Assembly (NCBI RefSeq): GCF_000003855.2
Contig: NW_003101670.1
Location: 1,161,705-1,225,704, forward strand
Source of the DNA: Blastomyces gilchristii SLH14081
Taxonomy: Eukaryota; Ascomycota; Eurotiomycetes; Onygenales; Ajellomycetaceae
Reading direction: 5' to 3'
DNA length: 64,000 nucleotides
Shown here: positions 21,647-33,587 of the stretch, one piece after another
How positions within the stretch are numbered: position 1 is the stretch's first letter
Layout: every line of letters begins with the position of its first letter
Notes under the pieces: generated by a model
Databases searched by the model: none
What the model saw: the letters and a program-made list of their open reading frames with translations, nothing else
Told to the model about the DNA's origin: nothing
Made by a program: the position numbers and the translations under genes

Positions 21647-23471
21647 TTATACGTTCGCAAATATTGCATCGAGTTCGTCAACTTCGACGGTTTCTGGGCT
21701 GGGTAAGTCGGTCCACGACTCTAGATCCATTCCCATCCCCAGTCCCATTTCAGTATCCAGACACATGGCCGGTTTAATTAGTTCCAGGGTGTCGTCGAAT
21801 GCTGACGTCGATTTGTCTAGAACGGTAACGGCAACTGCATTATCAACCATATCGATTGTATCGCTATCCATTCCGCTTCCATCTGCCTCCAGGGCAGAGT
21901 TTGCGTCTTCGCCTTCAACTATAGCGATGGATCTTTTGAGGCCCTTGACTAACCCAGTCGTAGCTCCGAATATTCTGGTGGGAGAGGAAATCCCACGCCC
22001 AATAGTAGCTGTGACGTCGTTTTCTCCTTTGAGCGACACAACAGAAATGTCTTCAGTTGCTACAGCTTCATTATCCAGAGGTACGTGGGCATGAGCATCA
22101 GCGTGTGATGTGGCGCTAGTAGCTGACGATAAAATAGATAGCTCTGAGGAAGCGGACGGTGCCGGAGATGCACCAAACAGAGTAGTCACTGCTGCCTCAT
22201 CCAGGTGCTGGTCCTGGTCGGGATTCTGGAGGATATGCGATGTAAAGTAGTCAACATAATCGCTCTCTTGATTATTGGATGCATGATGCGACATTGAAGA
22301 CCCCTCCATTTCCACATCGCCACTACTCTTTAAGGCATTCTGTCCGTCGGATGCATGGTCCTGTGGCTTATCGGCCTTCTCAAGGTCTTGTCGTTTTCTC
22401 GCCGCCACCTCTTCGGAGGAAGTTCGTTCGCGGACAGAGCTAGCTGTCTGAGTAAACTCCTTCTCATCGCCTTCCAATGGTGGAGAAATCGATCGATGGT
22501 TGTATGACACACGATGAAGATTGGATAGGTTACCCCTCACACCATAATTCCGGGATGAAGTGTGAGGTCCTCCAGGAGCTGAATGTCCATCTAGTTCAAC
22601 ACCATCTTCATCATCAAACTCCGGCGCAGATAAATCAACCTCTGGGCTTGGGCTTAAGCGAGCGCGCTCACGCGCCAAATCTTCGTCTGCATCGTCAGGA
22701 TCGATACTTGGGTCCGACACGCTCGGGGTTATCCGTTTCGATTCCGTTGCCGGAGTTAGTATACCATCAGAAGCCTCTGGAAGTGTTTGGTGTGGCGATG
22801 TCGTTAGATAAAAGAAGACTTTGCGCGGATGCACTGGAATTAACTCCTTTGCGATCGGGCAAGGCGAAAGCGCCGTCCAGGGACGTTTTAAATACAGACT
22901 TAACCGCGACGACAATAGAGCTGCCGCATTCGCTGAGCTATGATACGAAATAAAACGAAAGAGTTAGCGATACCCTTCTTGCACACCAGCACAGAGCGAA
23001 CTCCGGTCAGAGACAAAGTACTTACTTCGCAACTGTTTCATTTGTGTTTGAAAGGACAGTAGCAAGCTCCTTAATAAGATGGGGTCTATTTCCAGTCCTT
23101 TCCAGTTGTTCAATAACAGCAACTACAATATCATCGTTGATGCCATCTGTGTCGATTTTGGTAACAATGCCTGTATCCCCTGGGGATGGTGGCGGCGTGT
23201 GTTCATAGGTACCAGCGCCTCGCTGGCTCTTTTGACCGGAGCCATCGACTTTGTCTTTCAGTAGATTTGATTGAGATTCAGATGGAACTGACAAAGGCGA
23301 CCGAGATGTTGAGTCGTGTGTCCGCTTGACTTTTTTTGATGGCGGTTGTTGCGAATCTGATGCCGCGGGATTCTTTGGAGTAGTTGGCGAGCGGTGGGAA
23401 CGCGACGCAGACGGTAAATGAATACCTAACGACGGCAGGGAGAGCGACTTTCGGCGTGTGTTATAAACCAT
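21647..23471 (-). CDS. GDS1-type winged-helix nuclear protein
   Basis: CDS complement(join(21647..22937,23026..23471)), 578 residues, with one 88-bp intron (GTAAGT...CATAG). The splice falls inside the folded domain and joins NETVA to NSANAAALL in frame. The domain, about residues 110-195, reads as a winged helix. It has VVAVIEQLERTG, HLIKELATVLS, then LLSSRLSLYLKRPW and KVFFYLTT, as in the yeast Gds1 family of putative DNA-binding proteins. The N-terminus begins MVYNTRRKSLSLP, is basic and has a KKVKR nuclear-signal-like patch. The long C-terminus is acidic and disordered and ends with a conserved-looking LESWTDLPSPETVEVDELD segment. I rejected an upstream in-frame ATG at 23630 because that extension looks like leader. 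The DNA targets are unknown. Confidence 0.78.
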
Positions 23472-26400
23472 TGTTGTAAATGTAAAGACAAAACAGAATA
23501 GATCATGAAGCTGTCGAAAAGAGGATGATGGTGATGAAAGGTCGATGTATTTGTTTCGAGCTTGGGGAGAAAAAGATGGGCAGTCGGCGTTGAGCGCAGA
23601 AACACCAGGTAACTGGGGACACTTGGACAAAGGAAAAAAAAAAATTAATACAGGAGTTAGGAGGATTGGTTCTCTTTGGTTTGTTGTGGGTTTCAGCTAG
23701 GAGAAGGCGGGATTATTGATAGCAAATACAGGCTTTCGATTGGGTAGATGGGGTGTTGTGGATCGGTCGTGTGTAGCTGGGAATGCGACACAGTCGAAGC
23801 AGGTTAGGGGATCAGCTAGCAAGGCTAATACAACGCTAGGGAGCAGTCCAAGCTGCAAAAAGGATGAGGACAAATAGAAGATCCCAGTCGAGGCAGCCTG
23901 CCTAGGAACTTTGTACCCAGTTTGCATAATCCAAGGAGGCCAAAGTTTGAACCGGGTAAAAGTGTCACACCGCCCGTGGAATTCTAACCAAGCGGCGAAA
24001 TTTTTCTTGCATAAAGCCGGGAGAGTACCCGAAATTCCAAGCAAGTTAAAATATAGTATTCAACGTATTTGATTCGGCCATAATCCGTACAAGCGTGGAA
24101 TATAGAACATCAGGCCCCGTAATTTTTGAAGCGGAGGGAGGAAAAATAAAAACGAAGATTTCGCTCTTTTCGGCCTTCTGTTTTGCTTGCATGAACGACG
24201 ACAAAATTTTACAAGTCCTTGGGCCCGGATTGAAGGAAGCGAGCTGAGGCAAGCGAAAATCTATGACGAGAAATGATGTTTGCAGTAAATATCAGCGCGA
24301 GTAGCGGAAGCGCCGAAAAGAGGCGCTGATGAACAGAACTCCTCTCCAGGGAAGAATTTCCCGTCAATAACGCGGCGGACAGGGGCGCTGGCGACTTGCT
24401 TGCTGATGGCAGTGGTCGTCCATTGTCGCGATAAACCAACCCCGACGCTGGTTACTGGGAAAAGCTAACCTTGGGAAGCTTGGGGCAAGTCGGCGGTGCG
24501 AGTTATGCATGTTGCCAAAAGCTCCAGGTACTGCCCAGAAGGCCCCACTCACCGTCCTGCAGTAGATGGCTAGTAGTACTACAAAAAGAAAAATTGGTTT
24601 TCTTTTTTGTTTTTGTATTCTCTTTTGCTTTTTTGGGGGGCCCCGAGGAGGGGAGGGCAACAAAAGGCAGGACTATCTATCGCAGCATGAAGCCGAAGTG
24701 GTTGGTTGTTGGAGAGGAGTGGAAACTGCTAGCGCCACTAGTCGCTTCGGAAGCTGGGAAGAATGAACAAATAAAAATAAGACGTTTTGAAACTTACCAT
24801 GCAAAACCACGACTTCTAGAGCAGCAACCGGATCTCGTGGGAAGAAAAAGTGGAAACTAGAAGACCAAAGGAATTCTAAAAGAAGGGTTACGACAGTCAG
24901 CAAACCTGGGACCCAGGGTAGGGGGAAAACTTATTTTTCTTTTTGCTACGGCCGTGATGGAATTTGTATGCAACGACTCACGACCTCGGCAGCTGGATCC
25001 CAGTGTGCCGCAGAAAGTACCTATCAAACTCTTAAAACACGCCCTGAGCTCTTCCAAACATGAAAATATAGCCGCATCGTTCTATCGCGCAAAAGATCGG
25101 AGAACAAAATCGGCGATGCACTCCAAGGAGTCCGGCATAAAAAGGCATAGTTAGGCATATTTTTAGAGGAAATACACCAACATCGATGGATGCCTGTGGG
25201 TCTAAAGAAGCACATGCAGTGATGACATGCAGTATCCCAAGATTGTCGAGTCGCGAAAGAGCGGCAGAATGAAAATGCTCGTCTTGCCATATGGGCCCCT
25301 TTCTCCCCATCGCAGCGGCCATCCAATGTCTCCAGAGATGGAGGTGGATGTAACACCTATGCCCAGCCCAGGCTGCGACAGGGGGAAGTTGTGTTAGCAG
25401 CAATTAAAGAGGGCGGCGGCATTGGTGTGACAACGTAATAGCTATGGCTTCGTTCTAAATACATAACCCAAGTGGACAATGTGCCGCGTAGAGAACATTG
25501 GAGTTGTTGTTGGGATGAAGTCGTAAAGAGTAAACGAGCCTTGGAAGATGAGGCTGATTTCCTTTTTGGGCAATCGTCACTTCTACCCTTCCTTCCTCTG
25601 CTGACAACTTACATACTCTTCGTTGGCCTCCAAAAGCCCATTTTTGTATATTCTCAAGATACATAGTATGTACAGTACAAACTGTGTACTTGGGTCTTCC
25701 TGAAGATTTTGGCTGCTTGATACATACCCCTTTGCCCTGGAACGATCATATCATATGTAGCCCAAGCACCAACCAACGTAGCGTAGTAGATGTATTTTAG
25801 TGTTGTACCCCATCCCGGCTTCGCAGCCCGATCCGTGGGGTATCAGGGTTCGACAGTACCGTACGGAGTGCCACGAGGAGAATTGACAAGAGATAGAGCG
25901 CTTGCTTGTTGATTTGATAACAGGTTTTAAGCACGGCTAATCTCTTCAGTTTTCGTCATTAAAGGTAGGTACTGCACATACTTGTAGCCTACTCAAGGAC
26001 AATCCCCGCAACGTAAAATATCGGCCAGCGTGAAGACAGCTTTTTCATCTGTACAGAGTATTATTAAAACAAGTTTGAGACAACGATGATCGCGCGCGCC
26101 GCCCAGTATTTATCTGACCTTCATAATTTGCTGATCTCAGTAACTTCCATCTTCTTCAAAGTTCGCAGTTGATGACATAGTTAAAACATTTTAGACAGAT
26201 CACATCCAAATCCTGCTGTGTTGAATCTTACATTTCTCGCCCACCACCTTCCTCTGGAACCTGTTGATTCATTCGATAGCATGCACAATAATGAGGAAAA
26301 CAGTGGGGCGGATGAGAGGCGTTCAAACCAACTCTACGGCGTAGTTCGTGTGTTGACAGACCAAACAAAGGTTGGCCAGCTGAATTTTTGGTGTCAGCGG

Positions 26401-26953
26401 CACTAACGGCGATGCAGCCGGCTGATTCATGGATGACTTTCTAGCCGCCACTTGTTAGAGACAATACGATTCCCAGCGCCACGGAGGGAGCGATGTTGCC
26501 CCTGAAATCGCCCAGCCCCTAAACCAATGTTCGGGGGAACAGAAAACGCACTAGCCCGACCAGAGTGGTATGGAACCCGCAGTGGCTCTTTTCGTTTTTT
26601 CTTTTCCTTTCCTTTCCTTCTTTTTTCTTTTTCTTTTTCTTTTTTCCTTCTTGGTGGTCCTTTGGAAGTTCGTGGAAGCTATATTTCAATACATGGGTAA
26701 CTCCGTACCCTTCCCCGTACACTACGTATACAGCCGTACATTCTTTAGTAGAATATCTAAGTAGGAAGCATATCAGCAGGTACGTAAAATACATATCTAT
26801 ATATGCCAGGTGTAGGGTTTAAGAAAAAAAAAACAATTCCAAGGCGAAAGGAAGAGCTGAATTCTACATATTCAGTTGGTAAGTCCAATGGCTAGCAAGC
26901 ATATCACATAAACGCAACAGAACACCCTCAAGACCTGAAGGTTCAACAGCGCA
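23472..26953. other. Gene-free intergenic region
   Basis: 3.5 kb with no convincing coding region. Frames are below about 130 codons and lack family features or plausible splice partners. It holds an inverted repeat at 25806-25842, a CTTTT-rich tract at 26590-26650 and copies of the TACTCCGTA-like motif near 25861 and 26701. Confidence 0.55.
25806..25842. repeat. Nested inverted repeat, possible LTR relic
   Basis: TACCCCA at 25806-25812 pairs with TGGGGTA at 25836-25842. Inside lies a GGCT/AGCC stem with a TCGC loop. The start TGTTGTACCCCATCCC just outside resembles an LTR end, but no partner or target duplication is visible. Confidence 0.4.
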
Positions 26954-28339
26954 TCATAACTTCCTCGTTCCCCAACCAAACCATCCCGTTACAGATTTGT
27001 CACCTCCATCCTCATTTTCTCTCTCCTCCTTGCCTTCGCTGGCCTTCTTCTTGGGCCGCAAAACGAACTTCCACGTCGTTCCCAAATGCCACCGCTTCGA
27101 CTCTACGATCTCCAACCCGCTCTGTCGCACAATCTCCCCTATATCGCGATTCCACCAGCACCCATGTCGATCAGCATGGGCAGCTGCGAGATCATCAAGG
27201 AGTTTGTTGAGCCAACGGTAGTGTGAGCGGCCGTGCTCTAGCAAGAGAATCTCCCCGCGCTCAGGCTCGACTAGTGTCCCAAGATGAGTAAGGTAGGACA
27301 CAGGGTCGGGGAGGGAGCAGAGACCCATTGTCTGGATGACGGTGTCGAACTTGCAAGATTGTTGTTGAGCGCGTATTTCGGGGGTCTGTAAGCTTATGGC
27401 CTTACTATCTTTGACATCGTTGTTACTGCTATCGACGCTGCTATGCCGTGAAAGCTGTAGTGCAGCTGTATGTGGTGGGGCCGGAATAGGGGTCATAGCA
27501 TCCTGTGCCCAAAACGCAGCCAATTTGAAGCGCGGATACATCTTTTCAAACTTCTCTCTGGCGATCTCCACCATTTGGGGGCTTTGGTCTACGAATGTGA
27601 CAGACCTGCATCCCTGAATCTCAGCTTTGCCCTTCTTGTCCGTTCCGCGTTTCTCCCCCAGGGAATAGTATTGCATATTTCGCCCCGTGCCACAGGCAAC
27701 CTCCAGCACGTTGCCACGCGCTCTCCTAACCAGCTCCTCTCTCTTCTTGCCGACGCGCATGATCCGCTCTGCCATTTCTACCTCTGCATCGTAGGTGGGA
27801 GCGGTTTGGTGGTACCGATCCGACACGTCGTCGGGCACGGAAAGTGTTTTGGACTGTTTCACTGTTCTGTCGTAGGTTACGTAGAGATAGGTTCCATACG
27901 TCGAAAAGAAGAATGCGGCAACTGCGCATACAGTCAAGCCTTTTGGGTTTATTGATCTGGCACGCGGTGGTGCGGCCTGCGCTGGAGCGGGCTGGTAGGA
28001 AGGCCTATTTTGCCGCACTCTGTTATAATTCTCATCAGCATCATACCTATATGATGAATAATTTGGGTTAGATGATAGGGGTAGCTCGTAGATACATCAG
28101 GGGCCACATTTGAGGAGATCCATAGGTGCTGAAGCTAGGAGAATGATATAAACAGCCATCCAGCACACAGGCCTAATAGAGTGCCCAGATATAGGAAGTT
28201 ATTATGATGCAAAGCTTTTGCAAACGCAATCTGCTACTGACCTTTGCGATGGTGCCATGGGCAGTTGCTTTGACATTCCTTTGGTCCTTGGCCCATTCCC
28301 GGGTTTCGGCGGGCGCTTTGTATTTGGAGGCGAGACCAT
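26954..28339 (-). CDS. OMS1: OMS1-like mitochondrial membrane methyltransferase
   Basis: CDS complement(join(26954..28046,28242..28339)), 396 residues. A 98-nt first exon (MVSPPNTKRPPKP...) joins across a 195-bp intron (GTCAGT...ATATAG, CTAAC branch site) in exact phase, so the GTG at 28018 is not the start. Order: a basic N-terminus, then one membrane segment at about 69-91 (GLTVCAVAAFFFSTYGTYLY). A class I SAM-dependent methyltransferase domain follows, with glycine motif VLEVACGTGRN at about 146-156, FVDQSPQMVE, and a late FDTVIQTMGLCSLPDPV/LLLEHGRS core. The single anchor followed by the catalytic domain matches yeast Oms1, an inner-membrane protein that suppresses loss of Oxa1. The substrate is unknown. 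The gene is divergent from the FAD oxidase. Confidence 0.83.
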
Positions 28340-29290
28340 TGTTTTTATTTCAGAAATCTGGACGCTGGTGAAATTTTAAAAACATGAAAATGTTTGGGTA
28401 TATAAAACAGAAGCGGCTTGGAGAATCCGCGCATGCAACTAGGCTCGGAAGCAACACGATGTCCGCAATGGCGGCTGAATGAACCCTAGAATAAATAGAG
28501 ATAAAATAATAATAATAAAAATAAAAATAGCAAATAAAAAGGAAGAAGAGAGTATACAACAAATATATACGTGAGATCCGGGTTGGTTAATTTGAAGCTC
28601 TTTAGCCTTGGTATATTAAATATATGAAAAATATTTTTTCAAGACAGATAGATTTAAGGATCATAAGCTGGGCATCCAATGGAAGCCAATTCAAAATATA
28701 GGCGAAAGGAGGAAGTAAAGACAAAGATATAAATCCCAAAAGAAACCTGAGTATCTTCCAGATATCATGCCGCCAACTGGAGATGTTCTCTGCTGTCCAC
28801 AGATAGTATATAGGATGTCAGAGAATTTGATGTTGCGGCGGTCCCAATATCTCGGCAACAAAATGCAATGTGATTGGTCCAAGTTGTCCTGTAACCGATT
28901 GACCCTAAGGTTACAACAGTACTTTTACCCTGTCAGGTTCCTTGCAGGGACAATTCATAAACCTGGTATGGCGAGCAGTTGTAGGTATGCACTCTTCACG
29001 ACTATGCCACCACGGCTGCCTGCCATGGATATGTTTCCTAAAAGCGTCTGGGTTAACCGGCGACGCCCTGTTGCAAGCCCGTATAGACAAAATTCCCGGG
29101 GCCGATTGTACGCGGCACCAAACGATGGCAAACGCCCAATCTCCACTTGGCCGCCGAGCACCCCATCCTTCTGGGCCTTTCCCACATCGCTGTAGCCGAG
29201 CATCGACTGACCACGGTTAATTGTGTGAAAAGGAAGTGAAGAAGACGACGACGACGAAGAGCAGGGGATAGAAGGCTACAGGACCTGAAT
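28340..29290. promoter_or_regulatory. Divergent promoter between OMS1-like gene and FAD oxidase
   Basis: 951 bp between two head-to-head starts. An A/T-rich stretch at 28490-28660 includes AATAAT repeats. I see no named factor site and no gene. Confidence 0.45.
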
Positions 29291-31028
29291 ATGGCAATAA
29301 CAAATTCAGCACAAGACATGATTACCGGATCTGAAATCCCGCTGCCGGATTCTATCATCGTTGTTGGGGGCGGGGTGTTTGGATGTGAGTGAAAAAACAT
29401 ATTCCCATTGGGAACCCGAATTGGCATTGTCAGCTGGATATCCCTGTTTGTAGAACAGCTCTCTTCTCTGTACTCCCTCCTTAAACCCAATGAATAGGCA
29501 TGGTTTTGTTTGGGATCCATAGCAAGTTGGGGGAATCTGGAAAGCCTGATCTGACCGGTTACAGTGTCCACCGCCCTCGCCCTCTCCGCCCGCCACTCCG
29601 GGAAAATCACACTCATCGACTCTTCACCGACGATCCCAAACCCCCAGGGCTCCTCCGTAGATAGCTCCCGCATTGTGCGTGCGGACTATGCCATTGAGGC
29701 CTACACTACTTTGGCAGAGTCGGCTCTTGAAAAATGGCGCACAACAGACTGGGGTCAGGAAGGTCGATATACGCAGAATGGCCTCGTTCTGGTGTCATCC
29801 GGTGATCAGTTCGGCAGGGAATATGTGCGGGAGAGCTACGAAAATGTCAAATCTATAAATCCCGATGTTGTTGAGAAGCTACCTACGAGAAAGGATGTTG
29901 AACGGGTAGCACCAGGCTACGGAGCTGGCCTTCACGTCTCGGGGGGATATGTGAATTGGGGATCTGGATGGGCCGACGCAGAGGCGTCGGTGAGGTTCGC
30001 TAAAAAGAAAATTGACGAGATGGGCAAGGTGGAGTTTCATACCGGCGAAGTCAAACGGATACTATCAACACCAAATCCAGGTGATGGCCAGAGAGGAGCT
30101 AAAAGAGCAGCTGTTGCTCCCTCCGTACGGGCAAAAGTCACCGGTGTTGAATTGGCTGATGGCACCACCATCACAGCTGATCTAGTCATATTAGCTACGG
30201 GGGCGTGGACGGGCCGTCTAGTCGACCTCCGCGGCAAAGTTGAAGCGACAGGCCAAGCACTTGCCTATATACGTATTTCCGATGAAGAGCAAGCGAAGCT
30301 CGCAGACATGCCTACTGTCATAAACTTTTCGACGGGCATGTTCATCATCCCGCCGCGCAACAACATGCTGAAAATAGCGAGACATGCATACGGCTACCGG
30401 AACCCCAAGCGCGTGTCAGTTCCCGGCCCTAGCCAAACAGAGACGACGATCGAGGTCAGTCTTCCTGAGGCAGACGTCCCACTCCCAGAGGAGGGACAGG
30501 CCGCATGCAGAGCTGCGCTGAGGGAAATGCTGCCGGCGTTTGCGGATCGGCCATTTGAAAAGACGCGTGTGTGCTGGTATTCGGATACGTAAGTAACCAG
30601 GCCCCTTGTCCCCCCAATCCATCCAACACACCATCTCCATAAATATAATGGTAATAAACTTTTACACACATCTTAATCCTAACCCCATCCCTTGCCTTTT
30701 TTTGCCACCCATCAGACCCAAAGGCGATTTCATAATCGACCACCACCCGCATTACGCCGGCCTCTTCGTCGCAACCGGCTGCAGCGGCCACGGTTTCAAG
30801 TTCCTTCCAGTACTTGGTGAGAAAATCGTCGATGCTGTCCAGGGTCGCTTGGATCATGACTTACGGGAACTGTGGCGTTGGCCTGGCGCCATTGGCGGTG
30901 CGGAAGGTGATGATGATCCTGAGACTGCTACCGTTGTGTGGACGGAGGACGGGAGCAGGTCCGGTCCAAAGGGGTTGATTCTGATGGACGAGTTGGCTAA
31001 GGGGAAGAAGAGGGTGAGCAAATTGTAG
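29291..31028 (+). CDS. Peroxisomal FAD amine oxidase (sarcosine/saccharopine oxidase family)
   Basis: CDS join(29291..29384,29565..30588,30716..31028), 476 residues. Introns of 180 and 127 bp (GTGAGT...TACAG and GTAAGT...ATCAG) keep the frame. The N-terminal FAD-binding motif is IIVVGGGVFGLSTAL, split by intron 1, followed by SSRIVRADYA. The C-terminal half has VCWYSDTPKGDFIIDHHP, whose Cys at about 368 aligns with the covalent flavin cysteine of monomeric sarcosine oxidase, then ATGCSGHGFKFLPVLGE. The protein ends in SKL, a canonical type 1 peroxisomal signal. The family oxidises secondary amines to imine and H2O2. The sequence resembles fungal L-saccharopine/L-pipecolate oxidases more than fructosyl-amine oxidases, but the substrate cannot be read from sequence. 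Confidence 0.85.
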
Positions 31029-32555
31029 GTGGTATGTAGGTAGGTTTTCCTGATGTTTTTGTATACTTGTTTTGGTTTTATTTGGGCTTTATATCTATGC
31101 CTTATCGACTTTTGTTATGCGTTCGTTGGTTGCTGTTATTGCCTTGACTTCTCCTCTCTTTGGCGCCTGAAATGAAGTGCATGAATCAAGCAGACTGTGG
31201 TTGAAGGGTGATTATAGAGCATGAGGATGTTATACTGTAGAATGTAGGTGGTAGTAGGTGGGTCTCCATTTGATTGGTAGATATAAATATATATGTTATT
31301 TATTAACTTGAGTGGATGTTGCACCTTGGATGGGATGTTTGGGATAGGAACAGCCAGCGTAGTGAAAGGGCCAGGAAAACAAGAACAAAATAAAATCAGT
31401 CTTGACACAAGGCGCGTGTGGATAGACATGGATGGGATGGATGGATATATATGCGTAGGGATACATAGCCTATCTACCAGAAAGCCCTCAAAAGTTTAAC
31501 AATTAGATAGATCTTAGACATGTCACTAAATCTAACGATTCAAATAGTTAACAAAAGGAGACGTAAAATTTTCAAATCATCCACCATATTAGTTGATTTA
31601 TTCATATTCTCCAGTTAAATTTATTTTTTGCTAAGCAATCTTTTTATTGCCATCAACCTCCAATCGGCGCACCCTATATCTCTCCTCCTCTGGCACCAGA
31701 ATGCAAGTACAAATGTTATTCAATCGAAGAGGCGAAAATCGAAGATGCAGCAGTGAGGAAACGTGATGAAGAGGCGACGTTTTGTTTAGGGCAGGAAATG
31801 GCGGAAAAAAAGGCAAAAGGTAGGTATGTTCATGGCCGAAGACAGACCTTTTAAATAGAAGGGGATTTCAATTTATTTTTTAAAAAAGGAACAAAATAGA
31901 AAACAGGCGAATCTAGAGTTTGTAAAATGAGTCACCGTCTCCCACATGTCGATGGCGACAAAACAAGAGGGATAACGTAGAAAACCGTACCATTTAGAAG
32001 CCTCGTCATATGGTATGTGAGGAAGGGAGAGAAGGAGAAAGCATGATTAAAAAATGGGAAACACACGTTGAAAAGAAGAAAAAAGAGAACAGAAGAACCC
32101 ATCCCATTAATCTCGAATATATTGCGCCCGAGCGCCCCACCCATCAGGTCTGCGGGGGAAAAACCGCGACTTTTTCTAATGTGTACGTAGTAACAGAAAC
32201 AGGAACATTGATAAAAGACACTTTGGAGCCGTCAAAGGAGAAGGCAAAAAAAAAATAGAAGCAATTCGCTATAACTCCATGTAAATGCATGACTGGAAAA
32301 CACAGAAAGAAGACAAGCAGTTCCTCCTCCGTTAATGGTGGCGCGGTGGGTGTGGGAAATTTTTTTGTGGTTTAGTTGAGCAAAGCTCAAACCAGGGATT
32401 AGGATGTCCACCACGCAAGGTGGGAACTACGTGATGCATGCTCCATCCAACCAGAGAAGTATGGTCGACAAGAAAAACTGTTAATACAAGGTGGTAACGG
32501 ATGTTTTCAGATAATGTGGTGCGTGGACTTGATGTAAGGAGGAAGTAGCAACGAA
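31029..32555. other. Gene-free region between convergent genes
   Basis: 1.5 kb containing the 3' flanks of the oxidase and TBP genes. It is AT-rich with short GGATG/GATG repeats near 31420-31450. No gene, RNA or transposon signature is visible. Confidence 0.55.
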
Positions 32556-33587
32556 TTAACCTTTGCGGAAGTCTTCGTAAGGAGCAAGTTAGTATAGGGA
32601 GTGAGTAGTATTCAAGGATAGAAGTGTCCAAACACTTACCAGCAAGGACAGGGTAGATCATTTCGAAGGCTTGATAGATCTCCTCTCGTACTTTGGCTCC
32701 CGTCAAAACAATCTTGCCGCTGACGAAGATCAGTAGGACAATTTTCGGTTTCATCATACGATAGATGAGGCCAGGGAAGAGTTCAGGTTCGTAGGAGCTG
32801 AAATTGTGATGGCGACTGGCAAGTCCCTCCAATCGGATGGGGAACTTAATATCGCAAGACCCAACAATGTTCTGGATTTTGAAGTCCGTAAACTTCGCAT
32901 TGAACCCCAGCTTCTGGATGATACGAGCATATTTTCTCGAAGCGAGCTTGGAATCATCTTCAGATTTCGCACCGGTAACGACCATCTTACCCGAGGCAAA
33001 AATAAGGGCGGTGGTCTTCGGTTCGCGAATGCGCATGATGACAGCAGCGAAACGCTATATAACATGAATTGTTTTAGCCATACTTTGTCATGGCTAAATA
33101 AATTACACCTCTCGCAAGCCAAAGGGAAGCAAGGAGGAAGCAAAAAAAGGTGCGTTATATCAGTACCTTTGGGTTGTATTCCGCATTTCTAGCGTGAAGC
33201 GCAATGGTCTTCAGATCCAGACGGCAGTCAAGGTTGACTGTAGCAACAATGTTTCTTAAAAAGGCCATGTCTGTTCAGCATTCTGGTAAACCAGAAGGAC
33301 ATCAGGAGCTATACTCACTGTAAAGTAGGTACAATACCGCTAACTCCAGGACCGGCACCGGCTCCTGGAGTTGCAGCAGGGGTTGCGGGTGTCACCCCGT
33401 TGCCGGTAGTGGCATTTCCCGCCTGTAGTTGACCATTCGCTTGTTGCAACCCGTGTACCGGCCCTGGTTCCTTCTCTGATGATGGTGGAGTCAAGTCACC
33501 AGCGCCGCCTGGGAACGATAGCGAAGCTGGAGAAGTAAACGCCTTCGCCTGCTCTGCAGTCGAGGGATGAGTGGTAAGAGAATCCAT
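32556..33587 (-). CDS. SPT15: TATA-binding protein (TBP)
   Basis: CDS complement(join(32556..32640,33055..)) is not the right form; the four exons are 33587-33319, 33254-33167, 33054-32640 and 32572-32556, giving 262 residues in closed frame. Introns are 64, 112 and 67 bp. The divergent N-terminus (about 90 residues, rich in Gly, Pro, Ala and Thr) precedes the saddle core. The first repeat has [37 protein letters not shown] and [17 protein letters not shown]. The second has [30 protein letters not shown] and [12 protein letters not shown]. The last exon codes only for the final DFRKG. TBP nucleates initiation by all three RNA polymerases. The core shows no odd residue and identification is secure. 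Confidence 0.96.

Noticed and set aside
28018..28018. GTG at 28018 as the start of the OMS1-like protein
   Set aside because: An upstream ATG exon (28339-28242) splices in exact phase with a good branch site, so the GTG is internal.
32556..33587. Two-exon short form written at the start of the TBP entry
   Set aside because: Only the four-exon model with introns of 64, 112 and 67 bp closes the frame (789 nt) and gives the complete TBP core ending DFRKG.
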